This document shows, piece after piece, positions 15,618-25,718 of a stretch of 64,000 nt of DNA. Origin of the DNA: Oscillospiraceae bacterium. Its GTDB lineage: Bacteria; Bacillota; Clostridia; Oscillospirales; Oscillospiraceae. The stretch is taken from assembly GCA_015067495.1 (NCBI GenBank), contig SVMI01000001.1, positions 124,001 through 188,000 of the forward strand. The letters are read 5' to 3'. The first letter of the stretch is position 1; the number at the start of each line of letters is the position of its first letter. The notes under the pieces are model-generated. The model ran no database searches. It worked only from the letters and a program-made list of their open reading frames with translations, and had not been told where the DNA came from. The translations under genes were made by a program, and so were the position numbers.

Positions 15618-16474
15618 ACGGAATTGTAATCATCGATAAGCCCGCCGGATGGACAAGTCAGGACGTGACAGCCCGCCTGCGGCGGGTCTTCAACACCCGG
15701 CGCATCGGTCACGGCGGCACGCTCGACCCCATGGCGACGGGCGTTCTGCCGGTTTTCGTGGGCAGAGCCACCCGGGGTGTGGAATTTTTTGAGCACGCGG
15801 AAAAAATCTACGAGACCCTGCTGCGCCCCGGCATCACCACCGACACCGAGGACATCACCGGCACGGTGCTGACCAAGCAGGACGCCTTCGTCACCGGCGA
15901 AATGCTGGAGGCGGTTTTGCCCCAATTCCGGGGCGAAATCCTGCAGATCCCGCCCATGTACTCCGCCCTCAAGGTGGACGGACAGAAGCTCTGCGATCTT
16001 GCCCGCAAGGGTAGGCAGGTGGAGCGTCAGCCCCGTCCCATCACCATCCACGAGCTGACCCTTCTGGGTATGGATGCCGAGGGCATCAAATTGCGGGTAC
16101 ATTGCTCCAAGGGTGCGTATATCCGCACCCTTTGCAAGGACATCGGCGCAGCACTGGGCTGCGGCGGCTGTATGGCAGCACTTCGGCGGGTGCAGGCAGG
16201 GGAGTACGGCATTGAAGAAGCCGTGCCGCTGCAGGAGCTGCTGGACTCCGAAACGCCGGAAAAATACCTTCGCCCGGTGGACTCCATGTTCCGCAACCAT
16301 CCTGCCGTGACCCTGACGCCCAAGCAGGAAGCCCGCTGCCGCAACGGCAACTCCTTCACGCTGCCCATCGGGGAGGGAACGTACCGGGTCTACGGCGAAA
16401 ACGGCGAATTTTTGGCATTGAGCAAAGTCGAAGACAATGTTATGTCAACTATCAAGAGCTTTTTTGAGGTTTAA
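15614..16474 (+). CDS. truB: tRNA pseudouridine(55) synthase
   Basis: A 286-residue enzyme that makes pseudouridine 55 in the T-loop of tRNAs. The catalytic Asp lies in GHGGTLDPMATGVLPV (about residue 39); IDKPAGWTSQD, YSALKVDGQKLCDLAR and CSKGAYIRTLC are further family motifs. Stop and next start are one base apart. Confidence 0.96.
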   Translation: MNGIVIIDKPAGWTSQDVTARLRRVFNTRRIGHGGTLDPMATGVLPVFVGRATRGVEFFEHAEKIYETLLRPGITTDTEDITGTVLTKQDAFVTGEMLEAVLPQFRGEILQIPPMYSALKVDGQKLCDLARKGRQVERQPRPITIHELTLLGMDAEGIKLRVHCSKGAYIRTLCKDIGAALGCGGCMAALRRVQAGEYGIEEAVPLQELLDSETPEKYLRPVDSMFRNHPAVTLTPKQEARCRNGNSFTLPIGEGTYRVYGENGEFLALSKVEDNVMSTIKSFFEV

Positions 16475-16475
16475 T

Positions 16476-17348
16476 ATGAAGAAAATCTTTGCCCTCGGTT
16501 TTTTTGACGGGGTGCATTTGGGACATCAGGCACTTCTGACCGCCTGCCGCCATTTGGCACAAAGAACAGCCTGCACCTGCAGTGCAGTGACCTTCACTTC
16601 CCATCCGGATGCCTTGGTCGCAATCAAGACCCCTCCGCTGATCAATACGGTTTTGGAACGGCAGCGTCTGCTGATTGGCTACGGCGTTACTGACATTTTG
16701 GCACTGCCTTTCGATGAAGCACTGCGGAATATGCCTTGGCAGGCTTTTTTGGAGTTTCTGCTGCAAAAGGGCGCTGCCGGCTTTGTCTGCGGTGACGATT
16801 TCCGTTTCGGTCACCGGGGCGAGGGAAACGCGGAGCGTTTGGCGGAGTTTTGCCGGGAACGGGAGCTACCCTATGCCATCGTGCCGGAGCAGACGCTGGA
16901 CGGTATCCGCATCTCCTCCACCCACATCCGCACCCTGATCGAAGGCGGCGATATGGAAACCGCGGCGAAATTCTTGGGTCATCCCCACATTTTGAGCGGC
17001 GTGGTGATCCGCGGACGGCAGCTGGGTCGCACCATCGGCATCCCCACCGCCAACATCGCCCTTCCTGACGATGTGGTCGTGCCGAAATTCGGCGTGTACG
17101 CCTGCAAGGCGGTGGCAGAGGGCAGGGAATATCTTGCGGTGACCAACATCGGTACCCGCCCCACGGTGGAGGGACATCACGTCACCGTTGAGCCGTGGCT
17201 TTTGGACTTTGACGGCAATCTGTACGGCAAGACCGTCACCCTGCAGTTTTATAAGTTCCTCCGCCCGGAGCAGAAATTCGACTCCTTGGAAGCACTGCGG
17301 GAGCAGATTCAGCGGGACGCCGCTGTTGTCCGGGAATTATTGCCCTGA
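16476..17348 (+). CDS. ribF: Bifunctional riboflavin kinase/FAD synthetase
   Basis: A 290-residue enzyme producing FMN and FAD. The N-terminal nucleotidyltransferase domain has ALGFFDGVHLGHQALL and the ISSTHIR motif near residue 147. The C-terminal kinase domain has GRQLGRTIGIPTANI (about 186-200) and YGKTVTLQFYKFLRPEQKF. The ATG at 16476 was chosen since it aligns with the family start; upstream in-frame codons lie within truB. Confidence 0.95.
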   Translation: MKKIFALGFFDGVHLGHQALLTACRHLAQRTACTCSAVTFTSHPDALVAIKTPPLINTVLERQRLLIGYGVTDILALPFDEALRNMPWQAFLEFLLQKGAAGFVCGDDFRFGHRGEGNAERLAEFCRERELPYAIVPEQTLDGIRISSTHIRTLIEGGDMETAAKFLGHPHILSGVVIRGRQLGRTIGIPTANIALPDDVVVPKFGVYACKAVAEGREYLAVTNIGTRPTVEGHHVTVEPWLLDFDGNLYGKTVTLQFYKFLRPEQKFDSLEALREQIQRDAAVVRELLP

Positions 17349-17383
17349 ATGCGGAAAATTGTTTGAAAAGTTGAAAATTTCCC

Positions 17384-17412
17384 TTTACTTTTGGGAAAAC
17401 TTGTGATAAGAT
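17384..17412 (+). promoter_or_regulatory. SigA promoter for rpsO
   Basis: TTTACT (17384-17389), 17-bp spacer, TAAGAT (17407-17412). The same -35 variant TTTACT is seen before lepA and before the parS/parA region. Confidence 0.6.
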
Positions 17413-17510
17413 ATTCGGGCTGGCTATGACCAGACGATATTTCTATGCCCGCAGCTCAGTTTTGGGAAGACACCGACCCTCTACTTGGCGCGAGGTAAAT
17501 TCAAAAAAGG
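17413..17510 (+). promoter_or_regulatory. Structured rpsO leader, candidate S15 autoregulatory RNA
   Basis: The roughly 110-nt leader contains a CGGGC...GCCCG-closed stem with an internal TGGCTATGACCA hairpin, and then CCTC...GAGG close to the ribosome binding site. S15 commonly represses its own mRNA through such structures; no known class could be matched by eye. Confidence 0.35.
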
Positions 17511-17522
17511 TGGTAAATAACA

Positions 17523-17789
17523 ATGATTCTTAAGGAAAAGAAGACCCAGGTCATCCTGGACAACGCAACCCACGAAGGCGACACCGGCTCTCCCGAAGTT
17601 CAGGTCGCTATCCTGACCGCTCGCATCAACGAGCTGACTGATCACCTGCGCGTTCATAAGCATGACAACCACTCCCGTCGTGGTCTGCTGATGATGGTTG
17701 GTAAGCGCCGCAGCATGCTGGACTATCTGGCAAAGAAGGACATCAACCGTTACCGTGCTCTGATCGCCAAGCTGGGTATCCGTAAGTAA
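17523..17789 (+). CDS. rpsO: 30S ribosomal protein S15
   Basis: An 88-residue protein, standard length for uS15, with the conserved [33 protein letters not shown] and [10 protein letters not shown] segments. It binds 16S rRNA at the h20-h22 junction. It has its own promoter and a strong terminator and precedes pnp as in most bacteria. Confidence 0.98.
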   Translation: MILKEKKTQVILDNATHEGDTGSPEVQVAILTARINELTDHLRVHKHDNHSRRGLLMMVGKRRSMLDYLAKKDINRYRALIAKLGIRK

Positions 17790-17795
17790 GAATGT

Positions 17796-17826
17796 GAAAG
17801 GGCGACGGATACCGTCGCCCTTTTTC
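17796..17826 (+). terminator. Rho-independent terminator after rpsO
   Basis: AAAGGGCGACGG / CCGTCGCCCTTT arms with an ATA loop are followed by a T run ending near 17826. Confidence 0.9.
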
Positions 17827-17935
17827 ATAAGAAGCCATCGGGAGATATTTAGCAGTTGAAAGTGATGCTGAATTTCGGCGTTAGTTTCAAGTGCTAAACC
17901 TCCCGAAAAACACAAAATACACAGGAGGTAAAATT

Positions 17936-20065
17936 ATGATTACTCGCAAACAGTATCCCAATCATCGCATTTTCGAGACTGAGATCGGCGGCCGTACCTT
18001 TACCGTCGAGACCGGCAAGGTCGCTGAGCTTGCCAACGCCGAGTGCATCTGCCGCTACGGCGACACCGTGGTTCTGACCACCTGCACCTGCAACCCCATC
18101 CCCAAGGCAGGCATTGACTACTTCCCTCTGACCATCGAGTTTGAAGAGAGAATGTACTCTGTGGGTCGTATTCCCGGCTCCTTCAACCGCCGTGAGGGCA
18201 AGCCCTCCGAGCGCGGCATCCTGAACAGCCGTATCATCGACCGTCCCATGAGACCCCTCTTCGACGAGGAGCTGCGTAACGACACCGTCGTCACCTGCAC
18301 CGTGCTGGCAACCGACAACGATTGCCCCGTTGAGATCGTCGCTTCTCTGGGTGCTTCCATCGCCATCGCTTCTTCCGATGTGCCTTGGAACGGACCCGTT
18401 GCCACCACCAACGTGGCTTACCTGAACGGTCGCTACGTCATCAACCCCTCTGCTGACGAGCGCGAGGCTTGCGAGTGCTTTGTCTGCATCGCTTCCACCT
18501 TCGAGAAGGTGGTCATGATCGAGACCGAAGCCAACGAAGCCCCCGAAAACATCGTCTACGAGTGTATCCGTGTTGCCCACGAGACCAACATGGAGATCGT
18601 CAAGTTCATCAACGGCATCGTCGCTGAGATTGGCAAGCCCAAGTTCACCTTCGAGAAGGCTGCCGTCAACCATGAGCTGCTGGACGATCTGATCGCTTAC
18701 GGTCTTAATCAGATCGAGTACGCACTGGACACCGACGACAAGAACGTCCGCGAGGAACGCCTGACCGCTGCACGCATCGACTTCAAGAACCAGTTCGTCG
18801 AGAAGTACGGCGAGGAAGAGTTCGAGATGCACATCGAGGTGTGCCTGTACAAGATGCAGAAGAAGGTCGTCAAGAAGTGGCTGCTTGCCGGCAAGCGTGT
18901 TGACGGTCGCGGCATGGACGACATCCGTCCTCTGGACGCCGAGGTCGGCGTTCTGCCCAGAGTTCACGGCTCGGGTCTCTTTGCCCGCGGTCAGACGCAG
19001 GTTCTTTCCATCTGCACCCTGAACTCTCTGTCTGCTGTTCAGAAGCTGGACACCATCTATGCAGAGGAGACCAAGCGCTATATCCACCACTACAATTTCC
19101 CCGCCTTCTCCACCGGCGAAGCAAGAGCTGCCCGCTCCACCTCCCGCCGGGAGATCGGTCACGGCGCACTGGCTGAAAAGGCTCTGCTGCCCGTTATCCC
19201 CTCCGTTGAGGAGTTCCCCTACGCCATCCGCGTGGTTTCTGAGGTTCTTTCCTCCAACGGCTCCACCTCTCAGGGTTCTATCTGCGGCTCTACGCTGGCT
19301 CTGATGGACGCAGGCGTTCCCATCAAGCGCCCCGTCGCCGGCATTTCCTGCGGTCTGATCACCGACAACGAGACCGGCGAGTGGAGAACCTTCACCGACA
19401 TTCAGGGTGTTGAGGACTTCCACGGCGAAATGGACTTCAAGGTCGCAGGTACTTCCGTCGGTGTCACCGCCATCCAGATGGACCTGAAGAACAAGGGTCT
19501 GACCATGGAGATCATCGCTGACGCGCTGGAGCGCTGCCGCGTTGCCCGTATGCAGATTTTGGACGAGGTCATGCTGAAGGCAATTCCCGAGCCTCGCGCT
19601 GAGGTTTCCGAGTTTGCGCCCAAGATGCTGTCCCTCAAGATCCCCGTGGACAAGATCCGCGAGGTCATCGGCTCCGGCGGCAAGACCATTCAGAAGATCT
19701 GCGCCGATACCGGCGCAAAGGTCGACATCGAGGACGATGGCTCTGTGTTCATCTCCGCTGTTGACTCCGCCGCTGCTTACGCCGCCAAGAAGATGGTGGA
19801 CGACATCTGCTTCGTCCCCGAGGTCGGCAAGCTGTACTACGGCAAGGTCGTCCGCATCCTGCCCATCGGCGCATTCGTTGAGATCGCTCCCGGTCACGAC
19901 GGCATGGTTCACATCTCCAAGCTGGAGAACCGCCGCGTTGAGAAGGTCGAGGATGTCCTGAATCTGGGCGATATGACTTGGGTCAAGTTCATGGGCTTCG
20001 ATGAGAAGGGCCGTGCAAACTTCAGCCGCAAGGACGCTCTGAAGGAAATGGAAGGCAACGAGTAA
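17936..20065 (+). CDS. pnp: Polyribonucleotide nucleotidyltransferase (PNPase)
   Basis: A 709-residue phosphorolytic 3'-5' exoribonuclease. Two RNase PH-like domains (with FNRREGKPSERGILNSRIIDRPMRPLF near residue 80 and STSRREIGHGALAEKAL near 400) are followed by a KH domain (IREVIGSGGKTIQKICADTGAKVDIEDDG, about 570) and an S1 domain (GKVVRILPIGAFVEIAPGHDGMVHIS, about 635). ACAGGAGG precedes the ATG at 17936. Confidence 0.97.
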   Translation: MITRKQYPNHRIFETEIGGRTFTVETGKVAELANAECICRYGDTVVLTTCTCNPIPKAGIDYFPLTIEFEERMYSVGRIPGSFNRREGKPSERGILNSRIIDRPMRPLFDEELRNDTVVTCTVLATDNDCPVEIVASLGASIAIASSDVPWNGPVATTNVAYLNGRYVINPSADEREACECFVCIASTFEKVVMIETEANEAPENIVYECIRVAHETNMEIVKFINGIVAEIGKPKFTFEKAAVNHELLDDLIAYGLNQIEYALDTDDKNVREERLTAARIDFKNQFVEKYGEEEFEMHIEVCLYKMQKKVVKKWLLAGKRVDGRGMDDIRPLDAEVGVLPRVHGSGLFARGQTQVLSICTLNSLSAVQKLDTIYAEETKRYIHHYNFPAFSTGEARAARSTSRREIGHGALAEKALLPVIPSVEEFPYAIRVVSEVLSSNGSTSQGSICGSTLALMDAGVPIKRPVAGISCGLITDNETGEWRTFTDIQGVEDFHGEMDFKVAGTSVGVTAIQMDLKNKGLTMEIIADALERCRVARMQILDEVMLKAIPEPRAEVSEFAPKMLSLKIPVDKIREVIGSGGKTIQKICADTGAKVDIEDDGSVFISAVDSAAAYAAKKMVDDICFVPEVGKLYYGKVVRILPIGAFVEIAPGHDGMVHISKLENRRVEKVEDVLNLGDMTWVKFMGFDEKGRANFSRKDALKEMEGNE

Positions 20066-20076
20066 TTCCAAACATT

Positions 20077-20107
20077 CACCCCGGTGCAATGCACCGGGGT
20101 GTTTTTA
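20077..20107 (+). terminator. Terminator after pnp
   Basis: CACCCCGGTGCA / TGCACCGGGGTG arms followed by TTTTT. Confidence 0.9.
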
Positions 20108-20117
20108 TCCATTGCAG

Positions 20118-20158
20118 CAAAAACACAGCGGAGCATCGGTGATGCTCCGCTGTTGCGT
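20118..20158 (-). terminator. Terminator for the rpoD-side transcript
   Basis: CAGCGGAGCATC / GATGCTCCGCTG arms (20126-20152); read on the minus strand the stem is followed by TGTTTTTGC, matching the end of the gene at 20160. It may work in both directions. Confidence 0.75.
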
Positions 20159-20159
20159 T

Positions 20160-20750
20160 TTACAGATGGCGGGGTTCTTGCTGCTTTGCCTTTCTTCTGG
20201 CTCTCCAGCGTCCGCCAAGGTAGGCGACACCGCCCACGGCGGTGAACAGGTACAGCCGCAGCAGACCCATGAAATATTCGATCACGTTGACGATATCCAG
20301 CTCAATGGCAATGGGAACGAAGAAAAAGGTCTCCATAAAGGACATATTCATGGCAATTCCTTCATATTCCTTGACATTTTCCATGATCCAGATCGCCTGA
20401 ATTGCCTGATGGGCAACGTAGGGCGTGATCAATGTAAACATGATGCAGACACCCACGCCGATCTTGGTCATATTCTTATTCAGCAGGCGAGAGCCGATGA
20501 ATACCAAAAAAGCCACGAGGATGCCGCCGAAAGCGGGCATCAGACCCAGCCGGGGCAGCAGCACGATCACCGCACCGCTGACCAGCGCGCCGAGAAGTGC
20601 GCCCAAAAAACCGCGCAGGGGCTTGGGCTCGTTTTCCAGCACCAGCTCCTCCTCGTACTCTTCCTCTTCCTGCTGAGGCAGGGGCTTACCGCAGTACTCG
20701 CAGATCTCGGAATCCTCCGGGATCCGGCGGTCGCAATTAGGACAGATCAT
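20160..20750 (-). CDS. Zinc-ribbon multi-pass membrane protein, unknown function
   Basis: A 196-residue protein. MICPNCDRRIPEDSEICEYCG at the N-terminus is a two-CxxC zinc ribbon; an acidic stretch (EEEEYEEELVLE) follows, then about four hydrophobic helices between residues 45 and 180. It lies 12 bp downstream of rpoD and is probably co-transcribed with it. No characterised relative is recognised. Confidence 0.65.
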   Translation of the reverse strand: MICPNCDRRIPEDSEICEYCGKPLPQQEEEEYEEELVLENEPKPLRGFLGALLGALVSGAVIVLLPRLGLMPAFGGILVAFLVFIGSRLLNKNMTKIGVGVCIMFTLITPYVAHQAIQAIWIMENVKEYEGIAMNMSFMETFFFVPIAIELDIVNVIEYFMGLLRLYLFTAVGGVAYLGGRWRARRKAKQQEPRHL

Positions 20751-20762
20751 AGTGCGTCCCCC

Positions 20763-21908
20763 TTAGCAGTAGAAGTCCTTGATCCGCTTGGCGCGGCTGG
20801 GATGACGGAGCTTGCGGATCGCCTTGTTTTCGATCTGGCGGATACGCTCACGGGTCACGCCGAAGATCTGACCCACTTCCTCAAGGGTGTGGGTGCGGCC
20901 GTCGTACATGCCGAAGCGCATACGAAGCACGTCCGCTTCCCGCTCGGTCAGGGTATCGAGGATCTCCTTCAGTGCTTCCGCCAGCAGGGCATTGGAGGTG
21001 GCATCCGCAGGGCCGGGAGTGCGCTCGTCCTCTACGAAAGAGCCGATGGAGGTGTCTTCCTCGTCACCCACGGGGGTATCAAGGCTCAAGGTATCGGCGG
21101 CGGTGCGGTTTGCCTCGATGATCTTCTCAACGGGCAGACCCAACTCGGCAGCGATCTCCTCCACAGTAGGCTCACGACCCAGCTCCTGCACCAGCTTGCG
21201 GTTGCAGCGGGTGGCTTTGTTAATGACCTCAACCATATGCACCGGCACGCGGATCGTACGTGCCTGATCCGCGATGGCGCGGGTAATGGCCTGACGGATC
21301 CACCAAGTGGCATATGTAGAGAATTTGTTTCCCTTTGTCCAGTCGAACTTGTCGACCGCGCGAATGAGACCCGTGTTGCCTTCTTGGATCAGGTCAAGGA
21401 TGTGCAGACCGCGGCCGGAATATTTCTTGGCGATGGAGACCACCAGACGCAGGTTCGCCTCAGTCAGCTTGTTCTTTGCCTCCTGATCGCCCTCAGCGAC
21501 ACGGCGTGCCAGCTCCACTTCCTCCTCCGCGGACAGCAGCTTCACCTGACCGATCTCCTTCAGGTACATACGCACAGGATCGTCCAGATTGTACTCAGCC
21601 GCCAGATCCACGGGATCGATCAGCTCCTCGTCGTCCATGCCGATCATGTCCATATCCATGTCCAGATCGCCCATATCCATGTCATCGCCCAGATCCAGCT
21701 CCAGCTCAGCACCGACGATCTGAATGTTCATGGCATCGAAGCGGTCATAGATCTCCTCGATCTTCTCAGGCGACAGATCCATCTGCTCCAGCAGCGCGGT
21801 CAGGTCGGAGGCACGGATCATGCCTTCCTTGCAGCCCTTGGTGATCAGTGCCTGCAGAGCAGACTGCAGCTCCTCCATGCTCTTGGCGGGTTTTTTCGTT
21901 GTACTCAT
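20763..21908 (-). CDS. rpoD: RNA polymerase principal sigma factor (SigA/RpoD)
   Basis: A 381-residue primary sigma factor. The ATG at 21908 is preferred because AGGGGGAG lies upstream; an in-frame ATG at 21944 has no such site. A short region 1.1-like part and an acidic stretch (about residues 60-95) precede region 1.2 ([16 protein letters not shown]), region 2 with [22 protein letters not shown], region 3, and region 4 with [21 protein letters not shown]. dnaG, the usual upstream partner, is not present. Confidence 0.97.
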   Translation of the reverse strand: MSTTKKPAKSMEELQSALQALITKGCKEGMIRASDLTALLEQMDLSPEKIEEIYDRFDAMNIQIVGAELELDLGDDMDMGDLDMDMDMIGMDDEELIDPVDLAAEYNLDDPVRMYLKEIGQVKLLSAEEEVELARRVAEGDQEAKNKLTEANLRLVVSIAKKYSGRGLHILDLIQEGNTGLIRAVDKFDWTKGNKFSTYATWWIRQAITRAIADQARTIRVPVHMVEVINKATRCNRKLVQELGREPTVEEIAAELGLPVEKIIEANRTAADTLSLDTPVGDEEDTSIGSFVEDERTPGPADATSNALLAEALKEILDTLTEREADVLRMRFGMYDGRTHTLEEVGQIFGVTRERIRQIENKAIRKLRHPSRAKRIKDFYC

Positions 21909-22075
21909 AAGCTCCCCCTCTGTATCTTTCGTGTTCTTTGTCATGCGGATAGACTATATACCGATTTTCCGATTTTGACAAGGGTTTTTCAAGAAAAATT
22001 TTCAAAAATCGTGGCTTTTGGCGCATTTTGTCACTCCACTGCGAAGTTTTCCCCTTTTTCCGCGAAAACATACAG

Positions 22076-22104
22076 TTTACTTTTGCAATAAAATTCGGTA
22101 TAAT
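22076..22104 (+). promoter_or_regulatory. SigA promoter for lepA
   Basis: TTTACT (22076-22081), 17-bp spacer, TATAAT (22099-22104). The transcript leader would include the palindrome at 22155-22267. Confidence 0.7.
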
Positions 22105-22154
22105 AAGAAAATAATGGGATGGTATGCGCCCTGCGCACAACTTCGCTTCTTTTA

Positions 22155-22267
22155 TGTCATTGCGAGGAACCCCGCAGGGGTGACGTGGCAATCTCCTGCG
22201 ACTGTGTGCCAATTTGCAACCTCTTACCGGGAGATCGCCACAGTCGCTACGCTCCCTCGCGATGACA
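22155..22267. repeat. Dispersed imperfect palindrome in the lepA leader
   Basis: TGTCATTGCGAGGAACCCCGCAG opens the element and CTCGCGATGACA closes it. Inner blocks are GTGGCAATCTCCTGCG and CCGGGAGATCGCCACAG. The left tip hairpin is ACCCC-gca-GGGGT, different from other copies but self-complementary. Confidence 0.85.
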
Positions 22268-22315
22268 TCGCAGCTGATAATATTTTACAGAATCTTCAAC
22301 CGTGAGGTATATTCT

Positions 22316-24124
22316 ATGACCGAGCTTTCCAAAATCCGCAATTTTTCCATCATCGCCCACATCGACCACGGCAAATCCACCCTCGCCGACCGCCTGATCG
22401 AGGAGTGCAACGCCATCGATCTGCGGGAGATGGAATCCCAGCTGCTGGACTCCATGGACTTGGAGCGGGAGCGTGGCATCACCATCAAGGCGACCGCCGT
22501 GCAGCTGACCTATACCGCCGATGACGGGGATACTTACGCGCTGAACCTGATCGACACCCCCGGTCACGTGGACTTCAACTACGAGGTCTCCCGCAGCCTT
22601 GCCGCCTGTGAGGGCGCGGTGCTGGTGGTGGACGCATCCCAAGGCGTGGAAGCCCAAACATTGGCAAACACCTTCCTTGCAACGGATGCAGGACTCGAAG
22701 TGCTGCCCGTCATCAACAAGATTGATCTGCCCTCGGCACGTCCTGCGGAGGTCAAGACTGAGATCGAGGACATCATCTGCATCCCTGCAGAGGACGCGCC
22801 GGAGATCTCCGCCAAAAACGGCATCAACATTCGCTCTGTTCTGGAAATGATCGTCCGGGACGTTCCCGCCCCCAAGGGCGACCGCAATGCGCCCCTGCAG
22901 GCACTGATCTTCGACAGCGTTTACGACTCCTACCGGGGTGTCATCGTGTATGTTCGCATCAAGGAAGGCACAGTCCGTGCAGGTCAGGACATCAAAATGA
23001 TGGCAACGGGTGCTGCCTACAAGGTCGTGGAGGTCGGCACCATGAGTCCCCGGGGTCTGATCCCGAAGGATGCTCTCGGCGCAGGGGAGGTGGGCTACAT
23101 CACCGCCTCCATCAAGACCGTTTCCGATACGCAGGTGGGCGACACCATCACCGCTTTGGAAAATCCCGCCGAAAAGCCCCTGCCCGGCTACCGTCCCGTG
23201 CAGCCCATGGTCTACTCCGGCGTATATCCTGCCGACGGCGCGAAATATCAGGATCTGCGGGAAGCGTTGGAAAAGCTGAAGCTGAACGACGCATCCTTCG
23301 TCTACGAGCTGGAAAGCTCCATCGCTCTGGGCTTTGGCTTCCGCTGCGGCTTTTTGGGTCTGCTGCACATGGAGATCATTCAGGAACGTCTGGAACGGGA
23401 ATATAATCTGGATCTGATCACCACCGCCCCCAACGTAGTCTACCGGGTCACCAAGAATACCGGCGAGGTGCTGATGGTGGACAACCCCCTTGACTACCCC
23501 GACCCCATGGAGATCCAGCTGGCGGAAGAACCCTATGTCAAGGTCAACCTGATGGCACCGCAGGAATACGTGGGCAACATCATGGATCTGGCGACTTCAC
23601 GCCGGGGCGAATTCAAGGACATGGTCTATCTGGACGCCAACCGGGTGGAGCTGCACTATGAAATGCCCCTCAACGAGATCATTTACGACTTCTTCGACGC
23701 GCTGAAATCCCGCACCCGGGGCTACGGCAGCCTTGACTACGAGCTGATCGGCTACCGCCCCAGCCGTCTGGTGAAGCTGGATATTCTTCTCAACGGCGAC
23801 ATCGTTGACGCATTGAGCTTCATTCTCTTTGCGGACAACGCCTATCCCCGCGCCCGCAAGATCTGCGAAAAGCTGAAGGAAAACATCCCCCGCGCCCAGT
23901 TTGAGATCCCGGTGCAGGCTGCCATCGGCGGCAAGATCATCGCTCGGGAGACCATCAAGGCACTGCGCAAGGACGTGCTTGCCAAGTGCTACGGCGGCGA
24001 CATCACCCGTAAGAAGAAGCTGCTGGAAAAGCAGAAGGAAGGCAAGAAGCGTATGCGCACCTTCGGCACGGTTTCCGTCCCCAGCGAAGCCTTTATGGCT
24101 GTCCTCAAGCTGGACGAGGATTGA
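22316..24124 (+). CDS. lepA: Elongation factor 4 (LepA)
   Basis: A 602-residue translational GTPase of family length. G motifs: [14 protein letters not shown] (about residue 14), DTPGHVDF and NKIDLPSA. The C-terminal domain specific to EF4 is present ([25 protein letters not shown] near the end). The start at 22316 follows GTGAGGT; longer frames upstream cross a dispersed repeat. Confidence 0.96.
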   Translation: MTELSKIRNFSIIAHIDHGKSTLADRLIEECNAIDLREMESQLLDSMDLERERGITIKATAVQLTYTADDGDTYALNLIDTPGHVDFNYEVSRSLAACEGAVLVVDASQGVEAQTLANTFLATDAGLEVLPVINKIDLPSARPAEVKTEIEDIICIPAEDAPEISAKNGINIRSVLEMIVRDVPAPKGDRNAPLQALIFDSVYDSYRGVIVYVRIKEGTVRAGQDIKMMATGAAYKVVEVGTMSPRGLIPKDALGAGEVGYITASIKTVSDTQVGDTITALENPAEKPLPGYRPVQPMVYSGVYPADGAKYQDLREALEKLKLNDASFVYELESSIALGFGFRCGFLGLLHMEIIQERLEREYNLDLITTAPNVVYRVTKNTGEVLMVDNPLDYPDPMEIQLAEEPYVKVNLMAPQEYVGNIMDLATSRRGEFKDMVYLDANRVELHYEMPLNEIIYDFFDALKSRTRGYGSLDYELIGYRPSRLVKLDILLNGDIVDALSFILFADNAYPRARKICEKLKENIPRAQFEIPVQAAIGGKIIARETIKALRKDVLAKCYGGDITRKKKLLEKQKEGKKRMRTFGTVSVPSEAFMAVLKLDED

Positions 24125-24158
24125 TTTTCACGTTAATTTATGTTACCCCGTATACGCA

Positions 24159-24272
24159 TGTCATTGCGAGGAACCCCTGAAAGGGGTGACGTGGCAATCT
24201 CCTGCGACTGCGTACCGAATGGCAACCTTTTCCCGGGAGATCGCCACGGTCGCTGCGCTCCCTCGCGATGAC
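24159..24272. repeat. Dispersed imperfect palindrome between lepA and hemW
   Basis: Same architecture as 22155-22267: TGTCATTGCGAGG opens, CTCGCGATGAC closes, with GTGGCAATCTCCTGCG and CGGGAGATCGCCACGG inside. The left tip hairpin is ACCCC-tgaaa-GGGGT. Confidence 0.85.
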
Positions 24273-24301
24273 GACTCATTTGTTTTTTCAGGAGGACTCA
24301 C

Positions 24302-25495
24302 ATGGCATTATTCGGAAACAAGCAAAAAAAGCCGCTGGGCATCTATGTCCATGTGCCCTTCTGCCGCAGCAAATGCAGCTATTGCGATTTTTACTCCATC
24401 TGCGACACCTCCCGTTCCGTCACTGACGCGTATCTGGACGCCATCTGCGAGCATATCCGGGAGACCGGCCCGCTGGCACCTGACTATCTGGTGGACACCG
24501 TCTATTTCGGCGGCGGAACGCCCAGTTATTTCGGTGCGGAGGGCATGGCAGTCATCCTCTCCACCATACGCCGCAGCTTTGCGGTGGCTGCCGACGCGGA
24601 GATCACCTTCGAAGCAAACCCCGACTCCGTCACACCGAAGCTCCTGCGCCGCCTGAAGGGCGAGGGCTTCAACCGGGTCAGCCTTGGTGTGCAGTGCGAT
24701 GACGACGGGATTTTGAAAGCCATCGGTCGTCCTCATGACTATCAGCAGGCGGTGGAGGCAGTGCGCATGATCCGCAGAGCCGGCTTCAAAAATTTGTCCC
24801 TCGACCTGATCTACGGTCTGCCGGGGCAGGACTTGGAGTCTTGGCAGCGGACGCTGCAGAATGTTTTGAAGCTGGAGCCGGAGCATATCAGCTGCTACGG
24901 TCTAAAAATCGAGGAGGGTACGCCCCTCTACGAGCGGCAGTATCAGGTGGTGCTGCCCAGCGACGATATGCAGGCAGATATGTACCTTGCAACGGCGGAG
25001 ATCCTGCGCAGTAAGGGCTACCGCCAGTATGAGATCTCCAATTTCTGCAAGCGCGGCAGAGAATCCCGCCACAATATGAAATACTGGACCGGCGGCGAAT
25101 ATCTGGGCTTCGGCCCGGATGCCAGCTCCGATTTTGCGGGCAAGCGCTTTGCCATCGTGCGGGATCTGCACGCCTATGTGGAGGGCATCCACAACGGCGG
25201 TCAGGTGCTGTGCGACATTCAGCACATCGCCCCCCGGGAGCGGGCAGGAGAATACCTGATGATGCATCTGCGTACCCTGCGCGGCATCAGTGCCGAGGAG
25301 TACGAGTCGAAATTTCTGCTGCCCTTTGCACCGCTGGAGCAGGCATTGGAGCAATGCCGCATGCGCGGACACGCCCTGCGTGGCGAGGGCGGGCGTTGGC
25401 ATCTGACACCTGAGGGATTTTTGCTGTCCAACAGCATCATTTCGGATCTGCTGCTGCTTCAGGAGAAATCCATCCCGCTGACCAAGAAAAGATAA
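24302..25495 (+). CDS. hemW: Radical SAM heme chaperone HemW
   Basis: A 397-residue protein homologous to HemN but of HemW type. The 4Fe-4S motif CRSKCSYCDFYS (about residue 21) has the CxxxCxxC spacing followed by F, lacking the extra Cys of true HemN. GGGTPSYF and the SLGVQ segment are family hallmarks, and a HemN C-terminal domain is present. HemW is thought to insert heme into respiratory enzymes. lepA-hemW order is conserved in Firmicutes. CAGGAGG precedes the ATG. Confidence 0.92.
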   Translation: MALFGNKQKKPLGIYVHVPFCRSKCSYCDFYSICDTSRSVTDAYLDAICEHIRETGPLAPDYLVDTVYFGGGTPSYFGAEGMAVILSTIRRSFAVAADAEITFEANPDSVTPKLLRRLKGEGFNRVSLGVQCDDDGILKAIGRPHDYQQAVEAVRMIRRAGFKNLSLDLIYGLPGQDLESWQRTLQNVLKLEPEHISCYGLKIEEGTPLYERQYQVVLPSDDMQADMYLATAEILRSKGYRQYEISNFCKRGRESRHNMKYWTGGEYLGFGPDASSDFAGKRFAIVRDLHAYVEGIHNGGQVLCDIQHIAPRERAGEYLMMHLRTLRGISAEEYESKFLLPFAPLEQALEQCRMRGHALRGEGGRWHLTPEGFLLSNSIISDLLLLQEKSIPLTKKR

Positions 25496-25497
25496 CA

Positions 25498-25527
25498 AAG
25501 CCGCACCCAAATGGGTGCGGCTTCGTC
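25498..25527 (+). terminator. Terminator after hemW
   Basis: AAGCCGCACCC / GGGTGCGGCTT arms (25498-25508, 25513-25523); the T run is short. Confidence 0.7.
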
Positions 25528-25640
25528 ATATTGCCTCCCCTGCAGGGGAGCCAAGGTCGCTTTACGCGGGATGATATGGCTTTCCAGAGTTTGCGGGACG
25601 GCGGGAGCAAGCACCCGCCCTACAGTGGAAATTGGGACGG
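25528..25640. repeat. Repeat fragments between hemW and spoIIE
   Basis: A GCCTCCCCTGCAGGGGAGCC palindrome (25533-25552), followed by a fragment reading GCGGGAGCAAGCACCCGCCCTACA, whose inverse (TAGGGCGGGTGCTTGCCCCC) is at 28861-28880. Such blocks also accompany other intergenic repeats in the window. Nothing coding was seen in 25528-25718. Confidence 0.6.
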
Positions 25641-25718
25641 ATTTCCCTAAATCTTGTGATTTTTCTACATTTTTTTCGCAATATCTTGTGTTTCGACAAA
25701 TTTCGCAGTTTTCATATG

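Noticed and set aside
20112..22091. 659-codon plus-strand frame opposite rpoD
   Set aside because: It is the antisense of rpoD and the zinc-ribbon gene, with no homology and no ribosome binding site.
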